NCBI GenBank assembly: GCA_013396655.1
Contig: WBMV01005060.1
Span: forward strand, 434,001 to 498,000
Origin: Campylorhamphus procurvoides
Taxonomy: Eukaryota > Chordata > Aves > Passeriformes > Dendrocolaptidae
Direction of reading: 5' to 3'
Length of the DNA: 64,000 bases
The position numbers and the translations under genes are program-made. The notes below the pieces were generated by a model that saw only the letters and a program-made list of their open reading frames with translations, searched no databases and was not told the DNA's origin. Each line of letters opens with the position of its first letter. The first letter of the stretch is position 1. Shown piece after piece: positions 11,761 through 24,800 of the stretch.

Positions 11761-13880
11761 AACACAGGAATTGTAAAATATAATTCATGAATTGTTCTTT
11801 GGAGGCACTTCCACTGCTTTGACTACAGAGGGAATGCTTATTTACCCCAGTTCACTCAGATGGACAGCACCTCAAGGGGTGACACTGACTGCACCCTCTG
11901 GTGATAAGGGGCTGCTTATATTCCTCCAGCACACAGAAGGGATCACATTTTAGTGGAATTAGTGTAGGACACAGGATTTCCTCAAACAGAAGCCAAGGCT
12001 CAGTGCTATTGTGATGCACTTTTGCTCCTTAATAGAAAATCTTGTACAACTGGAATTACTTCTATGCCAGACTTTTTTTATCTTTTCTCCCATGAAAACA
12101 AAAAAACCCAAAGAGGTCATTTCATTAAGTCTGAGCAATTAAAGATGTAGCACAGCTAATTACAGCGTTTTGCTGTTCCTATGGTCCTACCACAGGCAAT
12201 CCCCTTCCAGATACATCTGTAGGGTATTTTTAGCAAAGCAATGCCATGCTATTGAACTTTCAAAGGAGAAATTTTGGAGGAATGATAGCCCAAAGGCTAA
12301 CCAGAATCTGAAAAACAGAAATTAAATGAAAACCCCAGGAAGGAACAGTGCTACTCAGAGGAGAAACCAGTAAGAAAAGTATAATTTTTTAATGGCAAGA
12401 TTCAAGAGGCCGGTTAAGTTAGGTGGAAATTAATTAAACTTTGGAACTAAAGCGTTTGGTTGAGTCACAATGGAAGTCAAGAGACACAGCCAACATGCTG
12501 AAAGAGAAAAATCTGAGACTCCAAAATTATCTTGAAGTGAAAACCGGGAGATACTTGGAGGACATCATAATGAGAACAATTTGCTCAAGGCTATCAAAGA
12601 TTAAAGAAGCAGCAAAGGAAGGAAAAGGTCTATCTCAGGAGCCAAATGATCCTTTACCTCAGTGACACAGGAGACCCTTGCTTCTTTCTACTAACTGAGA
12701 GTAAATACTATCAAAAGAGAGGTGTCAGGCATTCTGGAAGAAATAGCAAGCTTATGAAGAAGCACCTACAAGTTATCTGAAACGTGTACAAAATACACTC
12801 CCTCTGCTTCTCTGGTGTATGCAGCTCGCTGCAGCTACATTTCAAATCAGTGCAGAGATACAGAATCACTCCGGGGAATTCCTGACCGGTGGATGTAAAT
12901 GACAGCTCAGATCAGAAAAACAAAACTCTTGGAAGATGATGATAATGAAGGGGCTAATCAGGGCTGGTGGTGTGAAGAAACACCACGCCTTGTTTCAAGA
13001 TGTGTTATTTTCTAGAAAATGCCCCCAACCACCATGTCCACTGCCCTCACATGTATTGTAATCTCCCTACAACAAATGTGTGACTACAATTGTTGGAGAA
13101 CTCTTACATAAATTGGATTACAAGTAAAACAAATTTCCTTAACAACTATATCATATATTTAATAAAAAAAGATTGTATAGACCAGCTCAGAGTGTTTACT
13201 ATGCTGGATGCAGTAATAGGGGCACAACAGAAAAAGCAAGCAAGATCTTCTTTAAGTTTGGTTTAGTACTGAGGAAAACAGGTCTCAGAGTTACAATCCT
13301 AGAAGCCTTGTGATATGTTGCTGCAACAGTGAATAAAAGAAGAACCTTTCAACAGAGTTTATTCAGGTTGCCAAAATAATTTCTCAAGGGCTATTACAGG
13401 GTAGGTAAGAGCGTATAAAGAAAAGAGGAAAACACTGCCCCAGAAAGCAAATGATCAGAAGACAAAAAACAAAGCATATGATTAAAAGGTGCATTTCTAT
13501 CGTGGTGAAAGGCTAATGACAGGGCATCCTGTGGTTACTTTCTAGGTCACCGGCTATTTAATAGATTCATTAATAATCTAGAAAGGAATGGTGTGTATGT
13601 AGGCAGCTAAACAGGCACATAGTAATTTTTCAGGTTATTCAGGACAGAGAGGACAGAGAAGTGAGTTCAGAGTTTTGCCAGAATATAGGCTTGTCTTTTT
13701 TGACAATTTTGTCTTATAACAAACTAATACAGTAGTAAAGCCACAGGGCTGCTTCATATGGAAACAATAGTTTTATCATCACTTAATTCATTATGAACTA
13801 GAAACTATGTTGATTCCACCAGATAAGCTCACAAGTTACACATATTTTTTGTTTCCTATTCTCATTTTTTTTCCTTTCAG
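11761..13880. other. Non-coding DNA, nothing recognised
   Basis: The only item of note is a 74-codon Lys/Glu-rich frame at 12441-12665 (+). It opens with TTG, has no splice acceptor before it and matches no family I know. Confidence 0.5.
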
Positions 13881-13980
13881 AAAATCTCCCAGAAGAGAAT
13901 GTATAGCAGGAACACTAATAAAACCTCAAGAAACTCCAGAAATCAAGCTTAATCCAATAACATATGTTCATCGGTGCTGA
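13881..13980 (+). CDS. Exon-like segment ending in a stop, product unknown
   Basis: A textbook acceptor, a long C/T tract ending TTTCAG, finishes at 13880. After one leading base, 32 codons are open to a TGA at 13978-13980. The peptide is mixed in composition, beginning KSPRRECIAGTL and ending PITYVHRC. An AATAAA lies at 14117-14122, about 140 bases past the stop, which would fit a short 3' UTR. No homologue is recognised, and 32 open codons behind a good acceptor can occur by chance in a window of this size. Confidence 0.2.
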
Positions 13981-14281
13981 GCTTACACTTACTTTCTAGA
14001 TACCAGTATTCCTCAACTGGTCTATCCTCCTCTCAATGGAAGAGAATGTATATCTTGTAAATTAATTTTCGTTCTTTAAAAAACAAAATATACAAAAAGA
14101 AATAATCCTATTTTAAAATAAACTCAATGATGAAGCTTTTATAGTTAATAAAAGAAGTTAATTTTTTGAGGAAATACTCAAGATTACCTCTACAATATAA
14201 GATTTAAGAGATTCACCCATGGTTCCATCTTGTGCAAATGCACAGGTACTACAATATACCTAATTTCTTTGTCCCTCACAG

Positions 14282-14372
14282 ACCTAAGAAGACAAAGATT
14301 GTCAAGTGCTTGAAATCCACACAGCGGCCGTACTCTGTATACAAGTGTGGAATCATAAGACTGCTTCTTAAG
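14282..14372 (+). CDS. Exon-like segment with acceptor and donor, product unknown
   Basis: The left edge is a good acceptor (pyrimidine-rich, ending CTCACAG at 14281) and the right edge a moderate donor (AAG|GTCAGT at 14373). The 91 bases hold one open phase: one leading base and then 30 codons, starting PKKTKIVKCLK and ending GIIRLLLK. The other two phases are closed. The segment contains CpG sites (CGGCCG) that are uncommon nearby. The reverse strand is also open here (14190-14450). I do not recognise the peptide. Confidence 0.22.
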
Positions 14373-15767
14373 GTCAGTGCAGCTTATGGTAATGAATATG
14401 GAAAGGTTACTATTGTTGTCTTTTGTTGATTTCTCCTCAAAAAAATGCAAAGAACAAAAAGGTCACTAAGCAATGTTTCTAAGCTACTTTGGAATTTACT
14501 AATCTATCACTGAAGAAAATAAAAAAAAAGGGTTAATAAAATATACTCTAGACACAGAAAAGCAGATTAGAAGTGGCATTTAACTGTGAAACCTTCTTTA
14601 GACAGAGAAAAAATAACCCCCAAATCGGAAAGGAAAGCTACTTTCAGACTTTGATCACTAAATAAATATTTACAAACTTAATAAAGCTTTTTAAAGTACA
14701 AGGCTGGAGGACCATAACTCGTCATTGAGGAATACATCCGTGACAGTGGAGCTGACATCCAGCACTGCAATGGGGGTAGGTGCAACAGTTCTGTGAAAAC
14801 TGCCCTTGTCCAGAGCAGTGACACAAGTTACTGTGGTTGAGTCTTGTAGACCAAGCCTAAACTGGAAGTGACTGAAAACGCAAGCAAAGTGACAATGCAA
14901 TGGTGAGAAGAAACTCCTGCATGAGGCACTAAATTACCAACTGAAAGATATCCAAGGAGGATAACAAACTTGGATTTTCCAGCTTGGGAGATGAAATGTC
15001 AGAATTAGAGGAGCCAAGAGAAGAAGCTCTGTCAAAGGCAATTTGGATGGGCAAAGGGATAAATGAACTCCAAAGTGTCCAAAAGTGCTGCTCAGTCTTG
15101 GGTCCAGGCTGGGAAACTAAGATGCAATATAAATTTAAAACAATGCCTCTCTCCTCTGACATGCTTTTGTTCTAAACAAATTATAAATGGGTTTCAAGTC
15201 ATTATTTGGTTGCTGCCAGTGTTTCCAAGTGGAGGGTTAGCAAGTAAGTCAGATGCATTGCAAAAACGCCCTGTGATAATGAGATGTAGGGTCAGGAGAT
15301 TACCTGAGAGAAGGATAAACTGGTAATTTGATCTCAGTGAACAAAGCTGAGGCTAGAGAACCAGAAACACACTCTGAGATGCATGTCTGAAACAGCACAA
15401 ACAAAAGGTAAATTGTTTTCTAAGAAAAATTAATAAGAAACTGATTGTGTTTCTATATGGGTAATTTCAATATATAGGTCAACAGAATATGCATGTCATT
15501 CTGCAATATTGCATATATTTGTATGTCTGTGGTTTCTCATGTTGTGTGGCCCTTTAGCGAGGCAGTAACTTGTCTACGGTGTTTGTGCAGTGCGATGACA
15601 GAGTGGAAGAAGCAGCACAATCTTGACATTTTGGCATTACTCTTCATCTATCTTGCCTTTTGTGGAGGTTACTATATTATTTAAAATGCCAAATGCTCAG
15701 AACAATATAGATAAGCCAAATTCCATGAATTTTAATGGGAATATTTTATACTTTAAATTCAAAATAG
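14373..15767. other. Non-coding DNA, nothing recognised
   Basis: Several 63-87 codon frames overlap on both strands at 14691-15326 with no splice signals or family resemblance. Confidence 0.5.
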
Positions 15768-15871
15768 GCTTCTTCTTTGAGTGGAGGATCAGCTTTGAAG
15801 ATAACTGTGCAAACAGTGACATCGTCACATTGAGCTGTTTGGTAAAGGAAGTTTCGAATGAAGAAGAACAT
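15768..15871 (+). CDS. Exon-like segment with strong donor, product unknown
   Basis: A near-consensus donor GTAAGT at 15872-15877 follows an open frame with protein-like composition, including the stretch WRISFEDNCANSD and ending SNEEEH in phase 0. The left edge is uncertain. AAAATAG at 15767 would give a 104-base exon but has a poor pyrimidine tract. TTTGAG at 15781 would give 90 bases in phase 0. The acidic, cysteine-containing peptide could be extracellular, but no family is recognised. A chance frame next to a donor match is a real alternative. Confidence 0.25.
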
Positions 15872-18616
15872 GTAAGTATTTTCATGAAACAGCCCTTTCA
15901 CTGATAGGGGATAGGTTAATCCATTTTAGAAATTTTGAAGTCACAAAGCAATGGGTGTTTTCTGTGTAATGGATTCAGCTGCTGGACTTATGTGATCATT
16001 TGTTTGTACTTTTACGAAAATAGAGATTAGAGAATTAAGGAACATAATTACCCACGCTGCAGAGGAAATAAGCACCACTAATTTATCCATTTTCTATTAC
16101 AGAGAATGACATCTTTAACAAAAGGAAATTTAAATAGAATCTTAAAACGGTAGAACCATTTTCTCTTGCTGAGCATATTCTTTTGTGTGTGTGTATATGT
16201 AGGCAAAGGTTTGAGTTTGAATTTGCTTCTCAAGCAAATTTTATATTGAAAACACACACAATGTTATGTCCAAATGGAGTGCAGGGAGAAGAAAAGAATT
16301 TCAGATTTCATCTGCATTTTCATTTCAGTATATATGTCAAATGCTTTGCCTTGTTTAGATAAAGGTCAGGAAAACACAAAGATTTTCTTTTTATCTTAAG
16401 AGACTTTGTAAAACAAGGAAGATGTAGGTGGAAAGATTTGGAAACGAGTTCCTTTTGAAATTCTCTACTGCAGTCAAGTGAAGTCCTGAAAATACAGTTT
16501 AATTGTTGGAAAATGTATCCTACACTGATACAGCCTTAACTACTCCTTTGTCTTGCAAAGAGGAATCAGCAGAAACTGGAGAACATGACACAGTGTGACA
16601 CAAACTGTTACAGAGCCATAGAGAAGGTACTGAGCACAGCGGTGCTGCAGGAGGAGAAAAGGGAAATAAGATAATTGTTTGTCCTTTTTCATTGTAACAG
16701 GATTGTCAAAAAGGCTCTGTGTATTTAGCAGGGGATATGCACTATGTATTTCAATAGTCTGAAGTTGAGCACACACTTAAGAGTAAGATTTTGAGGAAAT
16801 TAAGTCCTCCACATCACTAAGTAGTATCTTAAAATATGGGAATCAGGCAATCATTATCTATTTTTCTATTATTATTTCACAAGCCATTGTGTTTGGCAAC
16901 ATATTTTAAAAAAATCTGGGTAGGTTAGTAGAAGACAGACGTGTTAGAACACAGCTGAAGGTCAGACACATCCTTAAGACAGATTCTCTTCAGTTTAACT
17001 TCTGCTTCTCTCTCGAGTTGTTACAGCACATCTCACTTTTTCTTGAAACAAATATAAGGTTGATGCCTGTGGTATTTACTTACTCTGAGGGTGTTACAAT
17101 GATTAGGTAACTTAGTGTTGCACAGAAAAGCAGGAAAAAGGTATTAGTTGGACTAAGTCAGTAAAACACTCCATAATTGGTGATAATAATGACTCAACAG
17201 TGATTCACCACCACAAGAGTTATCCAGGTAGCAAGGGATGAATAAACAACTCAAGTACTCCTGAAAGGAATCAGTCACGGTATCTGTCATTCAATATGGG
17301 TAAAATAAAATAAAAACAATAACAACAACAACAAAAAAGTTAGTTTGGGTCTTCTCTGTAGAAAAACCTCACAGTCTATAAAATATAAAAACGACCTAAT
17401 GCCCTTTTACAGATTTTTTATTTTCTCTATAGACAAACTGGATTGAATGTCGATATAGAAAGTTTAAACTAATTAGATTTCTAGAAATAACTATCTCTAA
17501 CCAAAGTGAATGACAAGTCAAAAAAAAAATAGATCCAATTGTTTCCACACTTTAAACATGAGAGGCAATATCCAGAACTTTTTATTCAGGCAGACTAGAA
17601 AGAGATTTTTATCTTTCCCTTCCCAGATATTATTGAATTTTATAAAAAACCTGAGCTACTGGAAGAGTGAAATCAGTTGTGTCAACACATACATGTACAA
17701 GAATAAGAATAAATGGCAAATTTGACACAAATTCTTCCAGCGAAACCCTTCTTTATTTTGTACATAAGGCATGAAAAAGGAAAAAAAAAAGGGTTTGAAT
17801 TTTGATTTTTTTCTTATCAGCCGGGAAACTGAAAATCTTCAGAATGCTCTCTAAAAATGACCTTAATAAAGTATTTTATATCAAACAAAAGAGGTAATTA
17901 TGTTTTCTCTCTGATCAAAACTATTTATCTTCTATAAAAATAGAAGGGTAGAACTTCAATATGCTTCCAGTGCACCTTGATATAGGTATCCTTATATTTA
18001 AAAAATGGTTCAGCTGTGCTCTGTTCAATTAACATAACAGAAATATTTATAGCAATACACACATGGTACACACATATTTTAGAGTTGGATACTAAGAAAA
18101 GATTTTTTAGTGAAGCATAATACACACTTTTGCAAACTCTAAAAAGCACTAGTGCTCACATATATCCTTTTCTCATTCAGGGAGCAAAACTCAGCTTTCC
18201 ATTTCTGCTCCCTTATCTCTTTTAAAGTGCAAATACATTTCCTGTAACCATGCTTTTCAAGCAGAAAACGGCCTATGGATTGTTTTTTAAAAAAGGAGCC
18301 TTTTCAGAGCAAACCGTAACTAAAAGAAATGGGACAATTTAGAACTTTGTCCTTCTGCACTGAAGATTTTCAATTGACTTCACTTGCATTGGGATTGGGG
18401 CTCTAAAGGACATGTAGAAATTAGCTTTGAACAGCTTACTAAATAAGTAGCCTTAACTGCACTCCTTACTGAGATACAAAGCTGATCATTAATAACTTGG
18501 TAATTTAGGAGAAAAAATCAGGGTTCTCAAGCACCTTTCAGAAGCTGACTGGAGGACTGCATTCAAGGAATAATGACAGAATGAAAGAATAAAATTGCAA
18601 CCATCTTTCTTCCACT
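15872..18616. other. AT-rich non-coding DNA, nothing recognised
   Basis: There is no named repeat or gene. It includes a short GTGTGTGT run near 16183 and the A/CAA-rich tract listed separately. Confidence 0.55.
17303..17338. repeat. (AAATA)/(CAA)n low-complexity tract
   Basis: An A-rich run that passes from AATAAAATAAAA into repeated ACAACAACAAC. There is no T in its second half. Confidence 0.75.
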
Positions 18617-18630
18617 AAAAAAAAAAAAAN

Positions 18631-18661
<31 letters not shown>

Positions 18662-18665
18662 AAAA
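18617..18665. repeat. Poly(A) tract containing one ambiguous base
   Basis: Almost pure A over about 49 bases, broken by G near 18648 and 18661, with a single N at 18630. The N marks an unresolved base call or a patched join in the assembly. No mobile element is recognisable directly upstream on +, so the origin of the tract (retroposon tail or simple expansion) is undecided. Confidence 0.9.
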
Positions 18666-18899
18666 TCAATTTCTGGATAAACCCAGGGTCCTGGACACTC
18701 TTCTCACAAGAGAACAAAAAGCACTGTCATTATTTCTTTAAACATATATGAAGATAAATGCCTTAATTGGGGAACGAGAAGCGCCTGACGGTGATTTGAA
18801 GATCTTCATTTTTGTGAACCCAAGTCAACTCTTGTAAAGAAGGGCAGCAGAACTTCAAAAAGGTTAAAAAACAGCCAAAACCAGTCTAGCCTTTACTTC

Positions 18900-20300
18900 A
18901 TGCATTTTTTATCTCATCGAGAGAAGAATCAAACTCCTGCATGAAAACACCAGTTTTGTTCTGATAACACACAGCTCTCTGCCCAAGCCCTCGCACAAAC
19001 AAACAGCTCGGAATCGCCTCCTCGGCGAAGGCAGCTCACTGCTCTGCCCGACTGGAGCAGCTGCAGCCAGAGGCTTAAATCAAATTCATACAATGCAGGG
19101 ACTGATATTTCCAAAAGAAAAAAAAACAGCTAATGTAGAAGAAAATAAAAGAAGGCTTGATATTAATCTCCAAGTTATTTAATTTTAAAGATAGAAGCTT
19201 GGACTGGGGGGAGGGTCAGACCTACAAACAACGCATTCTGAGGACAAGGCAATTTGATGCCACACTCAGTGACCAAATTTTGACAGAGAATAGGAGGGGG
19301 AAGACCAGGAGGGATGGAAAGCTCCTTTATTTTAAAAATAAATTCTCTGCACTAACTCAGTTTGAAGATCTGAGCTTAGCATGGAGACAAGTTTCAACCC
19401 TTTTCCGTGGGAAGAGGTTGCAGCCACATGGGAGAGGTGCAGCAGGAGATGAGGGTCTGCAGGACCACAGCTTGAGGCTGGTGCTGCTTGGTGGGATTGG
19501 CAGATTTCAAGACCTCTCCCCCCAGAAGTTTCACTGATCTGTGGTGTTTCCAATATGTCCTAAGCTCTCACAATAATATCAAAAGAACAGAAGGGATCAT
19601 GACAACAAGGACATAGCCCTACTATGCTAATTATCTTATTTCCTCATTAATGGCCAAGTTCAAAACTTCAAAATCAAAGACTTTAAAGGGAGAAAAATCA
19701 AACTTCAAACATCCTGGTAGGCAAAATAATTCAGATAGTTCCCTTACTTAATAACAGTTACCTTTGAGTCTCTTCCATATATTTTCCTCTGCTTTAAGAT
19801 GTTCCCTTCATTCTTTTCCGTGGCCTTCACCATTCACATTCACTGGATTGCTGGTGCATGCAGGTAGATAAATCACTTTGGAATTTTTGCTGAGTAATTT
19901 TTTGTTTCCTAGCTTAGCTTCTATTCCTTGCCTGTTTTCATCGATTATGACCCATAACTTTCCCTCTTTATTGAGTCTTAAAAGCTCAGGTGTTTCTCTG
20001 TTGGATCTCTCTCCCCTTGGATCCTCCAGCTGTCCCTTGGAAAGCCGGGGAGTGGGCAAGAGGCTGCTCCGAGCAGCTCCTGCCTGCAGACCATTCCCAG
20101 GGAAGGAGGGCAAGTGTGGCAATGGCCCGAGGCAGCAGCCAGCCCATCTCCTGCATCTCCAGCTCTCCCAGAAGCTCCACTCTATGCATCCCTCATATCC
20201 AGAAGGCAGGAGAAGCACAGTCTTGACGATGCTCCTTCAGCACCTTACTGTTTACAACACCTCAAAGCTGAGGATTTTTAGTAGTTAATGTTTAATTCCT
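18900..20300. other. GC-richer, ORF-dense block
   Basis: Two GC-richer patches (about 18990-19075 and 19985-20230) and the sequence between them hold unusually long overlapping frames: 126 codons at 19157-19537 (+), 136 at 19878-20288 (+), 136 at 19808-20218 (-) and others. Frames open on both strands over the same bases point to composition rather than coding. A few CpG sites occur (CGGAATCGCCTCCTCGGCG near 19011), but far too few for a CpG-island promoter. No domain or repeat family is recognised. Confidence 0.3.
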
Positions 20301-20399
20301 AAAGGCCAAAATTATACCTGGTGGAGGTTGATATGAACAATCTGCACAAGGATGAGGTGCCATTTGGTCTGTAGGATTTGAAAACAAACCCACAATCCT

Positions 20400-20670
20400 T
20401 CTCTGTATGAGTCTGACAGCTCCTGTATTAATTGGCTATTGCACGGCATCCATGCATGCAGTGCTGGTAATTAAGGCAGAGTCAACACTCATACACCCCC
20501 AGATTTAAAGAAAGATTGCTTGGTTAATTAGGATACAATTTGTTTCTGTATGCTTCTAGAAATGACTCCAATAATAAGTTTGTGTACTATTATTACAAAA
20601 TTAAAAACTGTCAGCAAAGCAGCTATAATTAATGCCTTTGATATAAAGGCATAACTTGAATTTTGAGAAT
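20400..20670. promoter_or_regulatory. Possible conserved non-coding element
   Basis: Complex sequence dense in TAATTA/ATTAAT cores (near 20430, 20470, 20525 and 20626), with an 8-bp-arm inverted repeat at 20632-20652. No frame is open. The texture resembles developmental enhancers. Conservation is not shown. Confidence 0.25.
20632..20652. repeat. Perfect inverted repeat, 8-bp arms, 5-bp loop
   Basis: ATGCCTTT and AAAGGCAT flank GATAT. It could be a site for a dimeric factor or a small hairpin, or it could arise by chance. Confidence 0.7.
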
Positions 20671-21239
20671 TACCTTTTCTAATAGGAGGAGAAAGAATAG
20701 TGCTCAGGTTTAAAAGATTGAGTTTAAATCAGTTTGTTTATCAAGAAGACATATAATGGGTTCCCCCTATTTTTCCAGGATAACACATCATACTAAATTT
20801 TTCAGGGGTTTTGGTTGTTTGCTGTGTTGTTTTTTTTTCCTTTTTAGAATCACAGCTATTTTGAAGTAACGCATTATTAGAAACAGAAAAGTGACAAATT
20901 CCCTCAGCTTAGCAATACAAGAATTTCCAGCTTAAAGACCTCACCCTAAAAACTTTACATCCTGTATCAGCCACACTGCACCTGCTACCAAAGCTATGCA
21001 TCTAAGCACCACAAATTGTCATTTTTGGGGCAATGCATAGCAGGGAACAACAATAACAAAGGGAAAAAACCCAACCAAACCCACCTGACAACAGCATAAG
21101 CTACAATAATAGAGTTTAGGATGTAATCACTTAGCTGCTGTCTCTGACCACAGTGGTAGAATACCACTTTCCAGCTGAGTTTAGGCTCTGAAGGTCATTA
21201 GAGATGTGTACCAATAAACATACACTCTGCTATCAGATT

Positions 21240-21690
21240 AGCAGACAAAACAGTTTCCATGGCAACCCTTGGACCAGAGAGCTCGCCTGCATTCAGCATT
21301 CATTTAAAATATTTTTTTTTCCTCCCTCAGTCTCCTTGGAGTCAGTCCTGTGAAACACAAGTGCTTGCAAGCTCTCTAATCTGCGGCTGCCTTTGAAAAC
21401 CCATCCAACGGGTGTTGAAGCTGAGCCAATTAACAGGACGAGAATTGGGTGAATTGCAGAGAATCTGGCAAGGCTGTGTTTACCAATTAGGGTTTTTTTT
21501 ATGATGCAAATGTTGCACACCATGCAGCAGGAATAAAAGCCAGCTATGCTGAATATGAAACTGTTAATTGCATTTTTCAGAGACACGGCTACAAGGTGAA
21601 ACTAATCATACAAATGATAACTGGGTTTTACCACCTACAGTGCTTTGGTATTGCACTTGCACTAATCTGTATTAAAATAGCCCATAAATT
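21240..21690. promoter_or_regulatory. Possible conserved non-coding element with octamer and TAAT sites
   Basis: High-complexity sequence with an ATGCAAAT octamer near 21503, CCAATTA/TTAATTG cores (about 21426, 21482 and 21563) and an AATAAAAG word. No splice-bounded frame. The density of homeodomain- and POU-type words is enhancer-like, but this is a judgement by eye. Confidence 0.28.
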
Positions 21691-21823
21691 TTTACAGCAA
21701 AAGAAAATGCAAGACATAGTACACCCTCCTGCATTTTTGGGGACATAAGGAATGTGTGAAATTAGATATAGTTAACAAAGAAAGCAAACAAATTATTGCT
21801 AATAAATATCCAACATGGATTTT

Positions 21824-21853
21824 CCTTTTTTTTTTCTTAAAAAAAAAAAAAGA
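21824..21853. repeat. T-run followed by A-run
   Basis: Roughly ten T, then CTT, then thirteen A. It is self-complementary and likely variable in length. Confidence 0.8.
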
Positions 21854-24800
21854 AAATGCTCATTTGCTGGAAAACAAAGAGAAGTATAATTATTCAACTC
21901 AAATGAAAATCCTCCTAGTAAAAGAGCCTGGTAAAGATGTCAATGAGTAGGATGTTTTCTGAGGGAATCAGTCCAACAGAAAATTGGAGATGAGGATGGA
22001 AAATGCTTGAATCAAAGGACCTAAAGAAAAACTGGATAATGTATATTTATGGAAAAGTTTATTAGATAATTTACAAACAGCAGGAGAGTCCAATATACAA
22101 GACCCTAGATTGCTGACAGGATTTGGAAATACTTTAGTCTAAAGACAGGCTTATGAAGAGGACCTCATGTCTAATTGGTCCAAGTTTATTTATTTTCAAG
22201 TATTATAATTCAACATAGAAAAGGCCCAACAATTGGATTTTGAATATAGACTACCCCATAAGTTAAGCCTTATTTCTCCAAGGGTAAAATTCACCTCAGT
22301 GAGGGGAGCCCTTAACTAGGAATGCTTAGAAAAGGAGCTAAATTAAATCCTCCAATAAAAGAGTGAAATTTGATTTCTTTCCTCAAATATTTCTCAGTAG
22401 GAAAAAAAAACAAAAAAAAAACAAAATTTTTTCTACCATTTTCACCTGTAAATGAGACATTGAAGCTTTATCACTAGATCAAATTATGAGATTAGTTTTC
22501 TGATATGCACTTGGTAAATACTTAGACTGAAAATCTTGCCATTAATACTGTTAAACCACAGACACTGCCACTAACATTGCCTCATCCACTTGGAAGTGCA
22601 AGGTACATTGAGCATACTTGCCTAATTTTTTCTTGTGACAAATTGAGTTACAGTGATGAAAAATAACACAGGGTTTGAAGGACATTTGTGTAAGTAGGTT
22701 CAGTTGTGTCTAGGTGGGATAAAGACTACAATAATTTTGGGATAGAGATTCTCAAAGTGCTCAAGAAATTTTAATCAATTCTTCACTGAATCTTTATGAG
22801 AAAAGTAAAAAGAATTATGATCTTTCCCATTCCATATATAATTTCTGTGTCAGTCACATAGAAACAGATACAAAATCTATTGTCATCAATTAGTTTGTCA
22901 TAAAATTATCTCTATGCCTGTACCTTTGTCTTTTAGAAGACAAAGCATGCAGCACAGCAAACATTTGGAGAGCACAAATATTTGCTAAACTAATGTATTT
23001 TGTGGTCAGCAATTACATGTACACGACACTTAGATAAAGAATAAAAGCATCAGGCAGAGAGGCTTTTCAAATGTTGCATTTAAAGAAGAGGATCAAAGTA
23101 AACGCTGCAAAGAATAACCACAACTAGAGTAATACACTAGACAACTTCAATTGAAAGTGGCGTGGCTTAAAGTAACAAGATAATAGGGTTGAATAATGCA
23201 AATGACCATATCCCATGTGGGTTTGCACTACAAGAGATCCTAAAACCACAGAAAATTAGGAAAAGGCATTGAAGAGCAGATTCTTGAAGAGATTTTCCTA
23301 AAAGAATAGAGAAAATGAGGACAGCTGGGAACCCTGAATGCACAGCAGGATGAGGGGCAAGGGAATGATTTGCTCTATAATAAGAACTGAGGGAAACAGT
23401 GACAATTGTAGAAAGTGCATGAAGAAAACTAGCCGGGAATGAATGGCCCATGTGTCTCTGAACTGCTCTGGCAATCAATCATCTGTTTTCCAGCAAAAGA
23501 CAAAATAGAAATTTGAATCGCAACTGCTGCCAGGGTGTGCTTAGCCCACACCAGAACAGCATTAAGACAGCAGGAGAAACTCTGTCAGACTTGATAAAAT
23601 GGTTATTAGAAGGGACGAGTTTTCATGAGCTTCAGAAGACAGATGGGTCATGTCAGAAATGAACTGCATCTAAATGACATGCTTCTCTCCATTCTTTTGT
23701 GTATTTATTTACCTGAGCTTTTCATACCATTGGGTTGATGCATAGGATGTTTAAGACAGCCAATACCACTGGCATATACACATCTGATAGCTGAAGATCT
23801 GAATTCTCTTCAGAGGTTTCTTCTAACCAGGAATTTACTGCAGGTCTGTTCACTTCCATTGTCCATGATGTTAAAAGATACAGGTTTGTAAAATCTGTTT
23901 TGCAAGAACTTAGCAGCTATTCAAAAGTGGCCAGAAGTAATTTCAAATGTTGCAATGTATAAATTCGAAGACCTTGGATCTTGGGATTAAAGCAAAAGAG
24001 AAAAAAATAAAGTAATTGAGATAATGATCAAAGGATAACAAAACACAATTGTTACTGAAGATTATAAAGCACTGAAAAATTTGACTGATTATCTCTGCAA
24101 ACAAGCTATCAGATTGCTGGAAATTGTTGGAAGCGTGGAGGCTATTAGGAAAAAAGATAGCTTTGCAATGAATGACAAAATTAGGAACTGCTTTGTATCC
24201 CTGAAGTTGTAGATAGATGAGCTGATTCTTCTTGATTCTTGGGAAGGAAACATCACTTTAAAATTACTGCATGAACAGCAGTTCAATGTCACAGTATAGG
24301 GAAACTCATCCTCTTTGAATAAGACTACCTGCCGACAGAAGGCAACTCTGAGGGTTAGAGCATAGAACAAATATTTCAAGTTATGGGTTTAGAGTTACAT
24401 GTGAGATGTAGGACAGCTCCCAAGGCTTAATTGATCAGCTGGGAATACTTTATACACTCAGGCTAATAAACACAAGGAAGCAATTTAGACCAGAAGATCA
24501 CCAAGATTAAAATTGGAATCTTTTTTCAAGGCATGATTTCAGTTGCCACCACATTCAGAATATATATGTGCTCAACAAATATTCTCTTCCTTGAAGAATG
24601 TTTGATATTATAAAGACAAGAAACGAGCAAGAGGGTGAGAATTAAAACATGAAAATCACTAAAATGGTAACTGGACAAGGGTTTGTGACACTGTTGCTTA
24701 TCCTTGTACATACTTAGCTTATTCACCTGCCTGGGGATATACTGCTCCTAGTTCTTGATATGGGTTAACAGGGCTTTTACAGCTGTTAGAAAGGATTCAA

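Noticed and set aside
12441..12665. 74-codon Lys/Glu-rich frame resembling a coiled coil
   Set aside because: It starts at TTG, has no acceptor and no recognised match. Purine-rich DNA commonly gives such frames.
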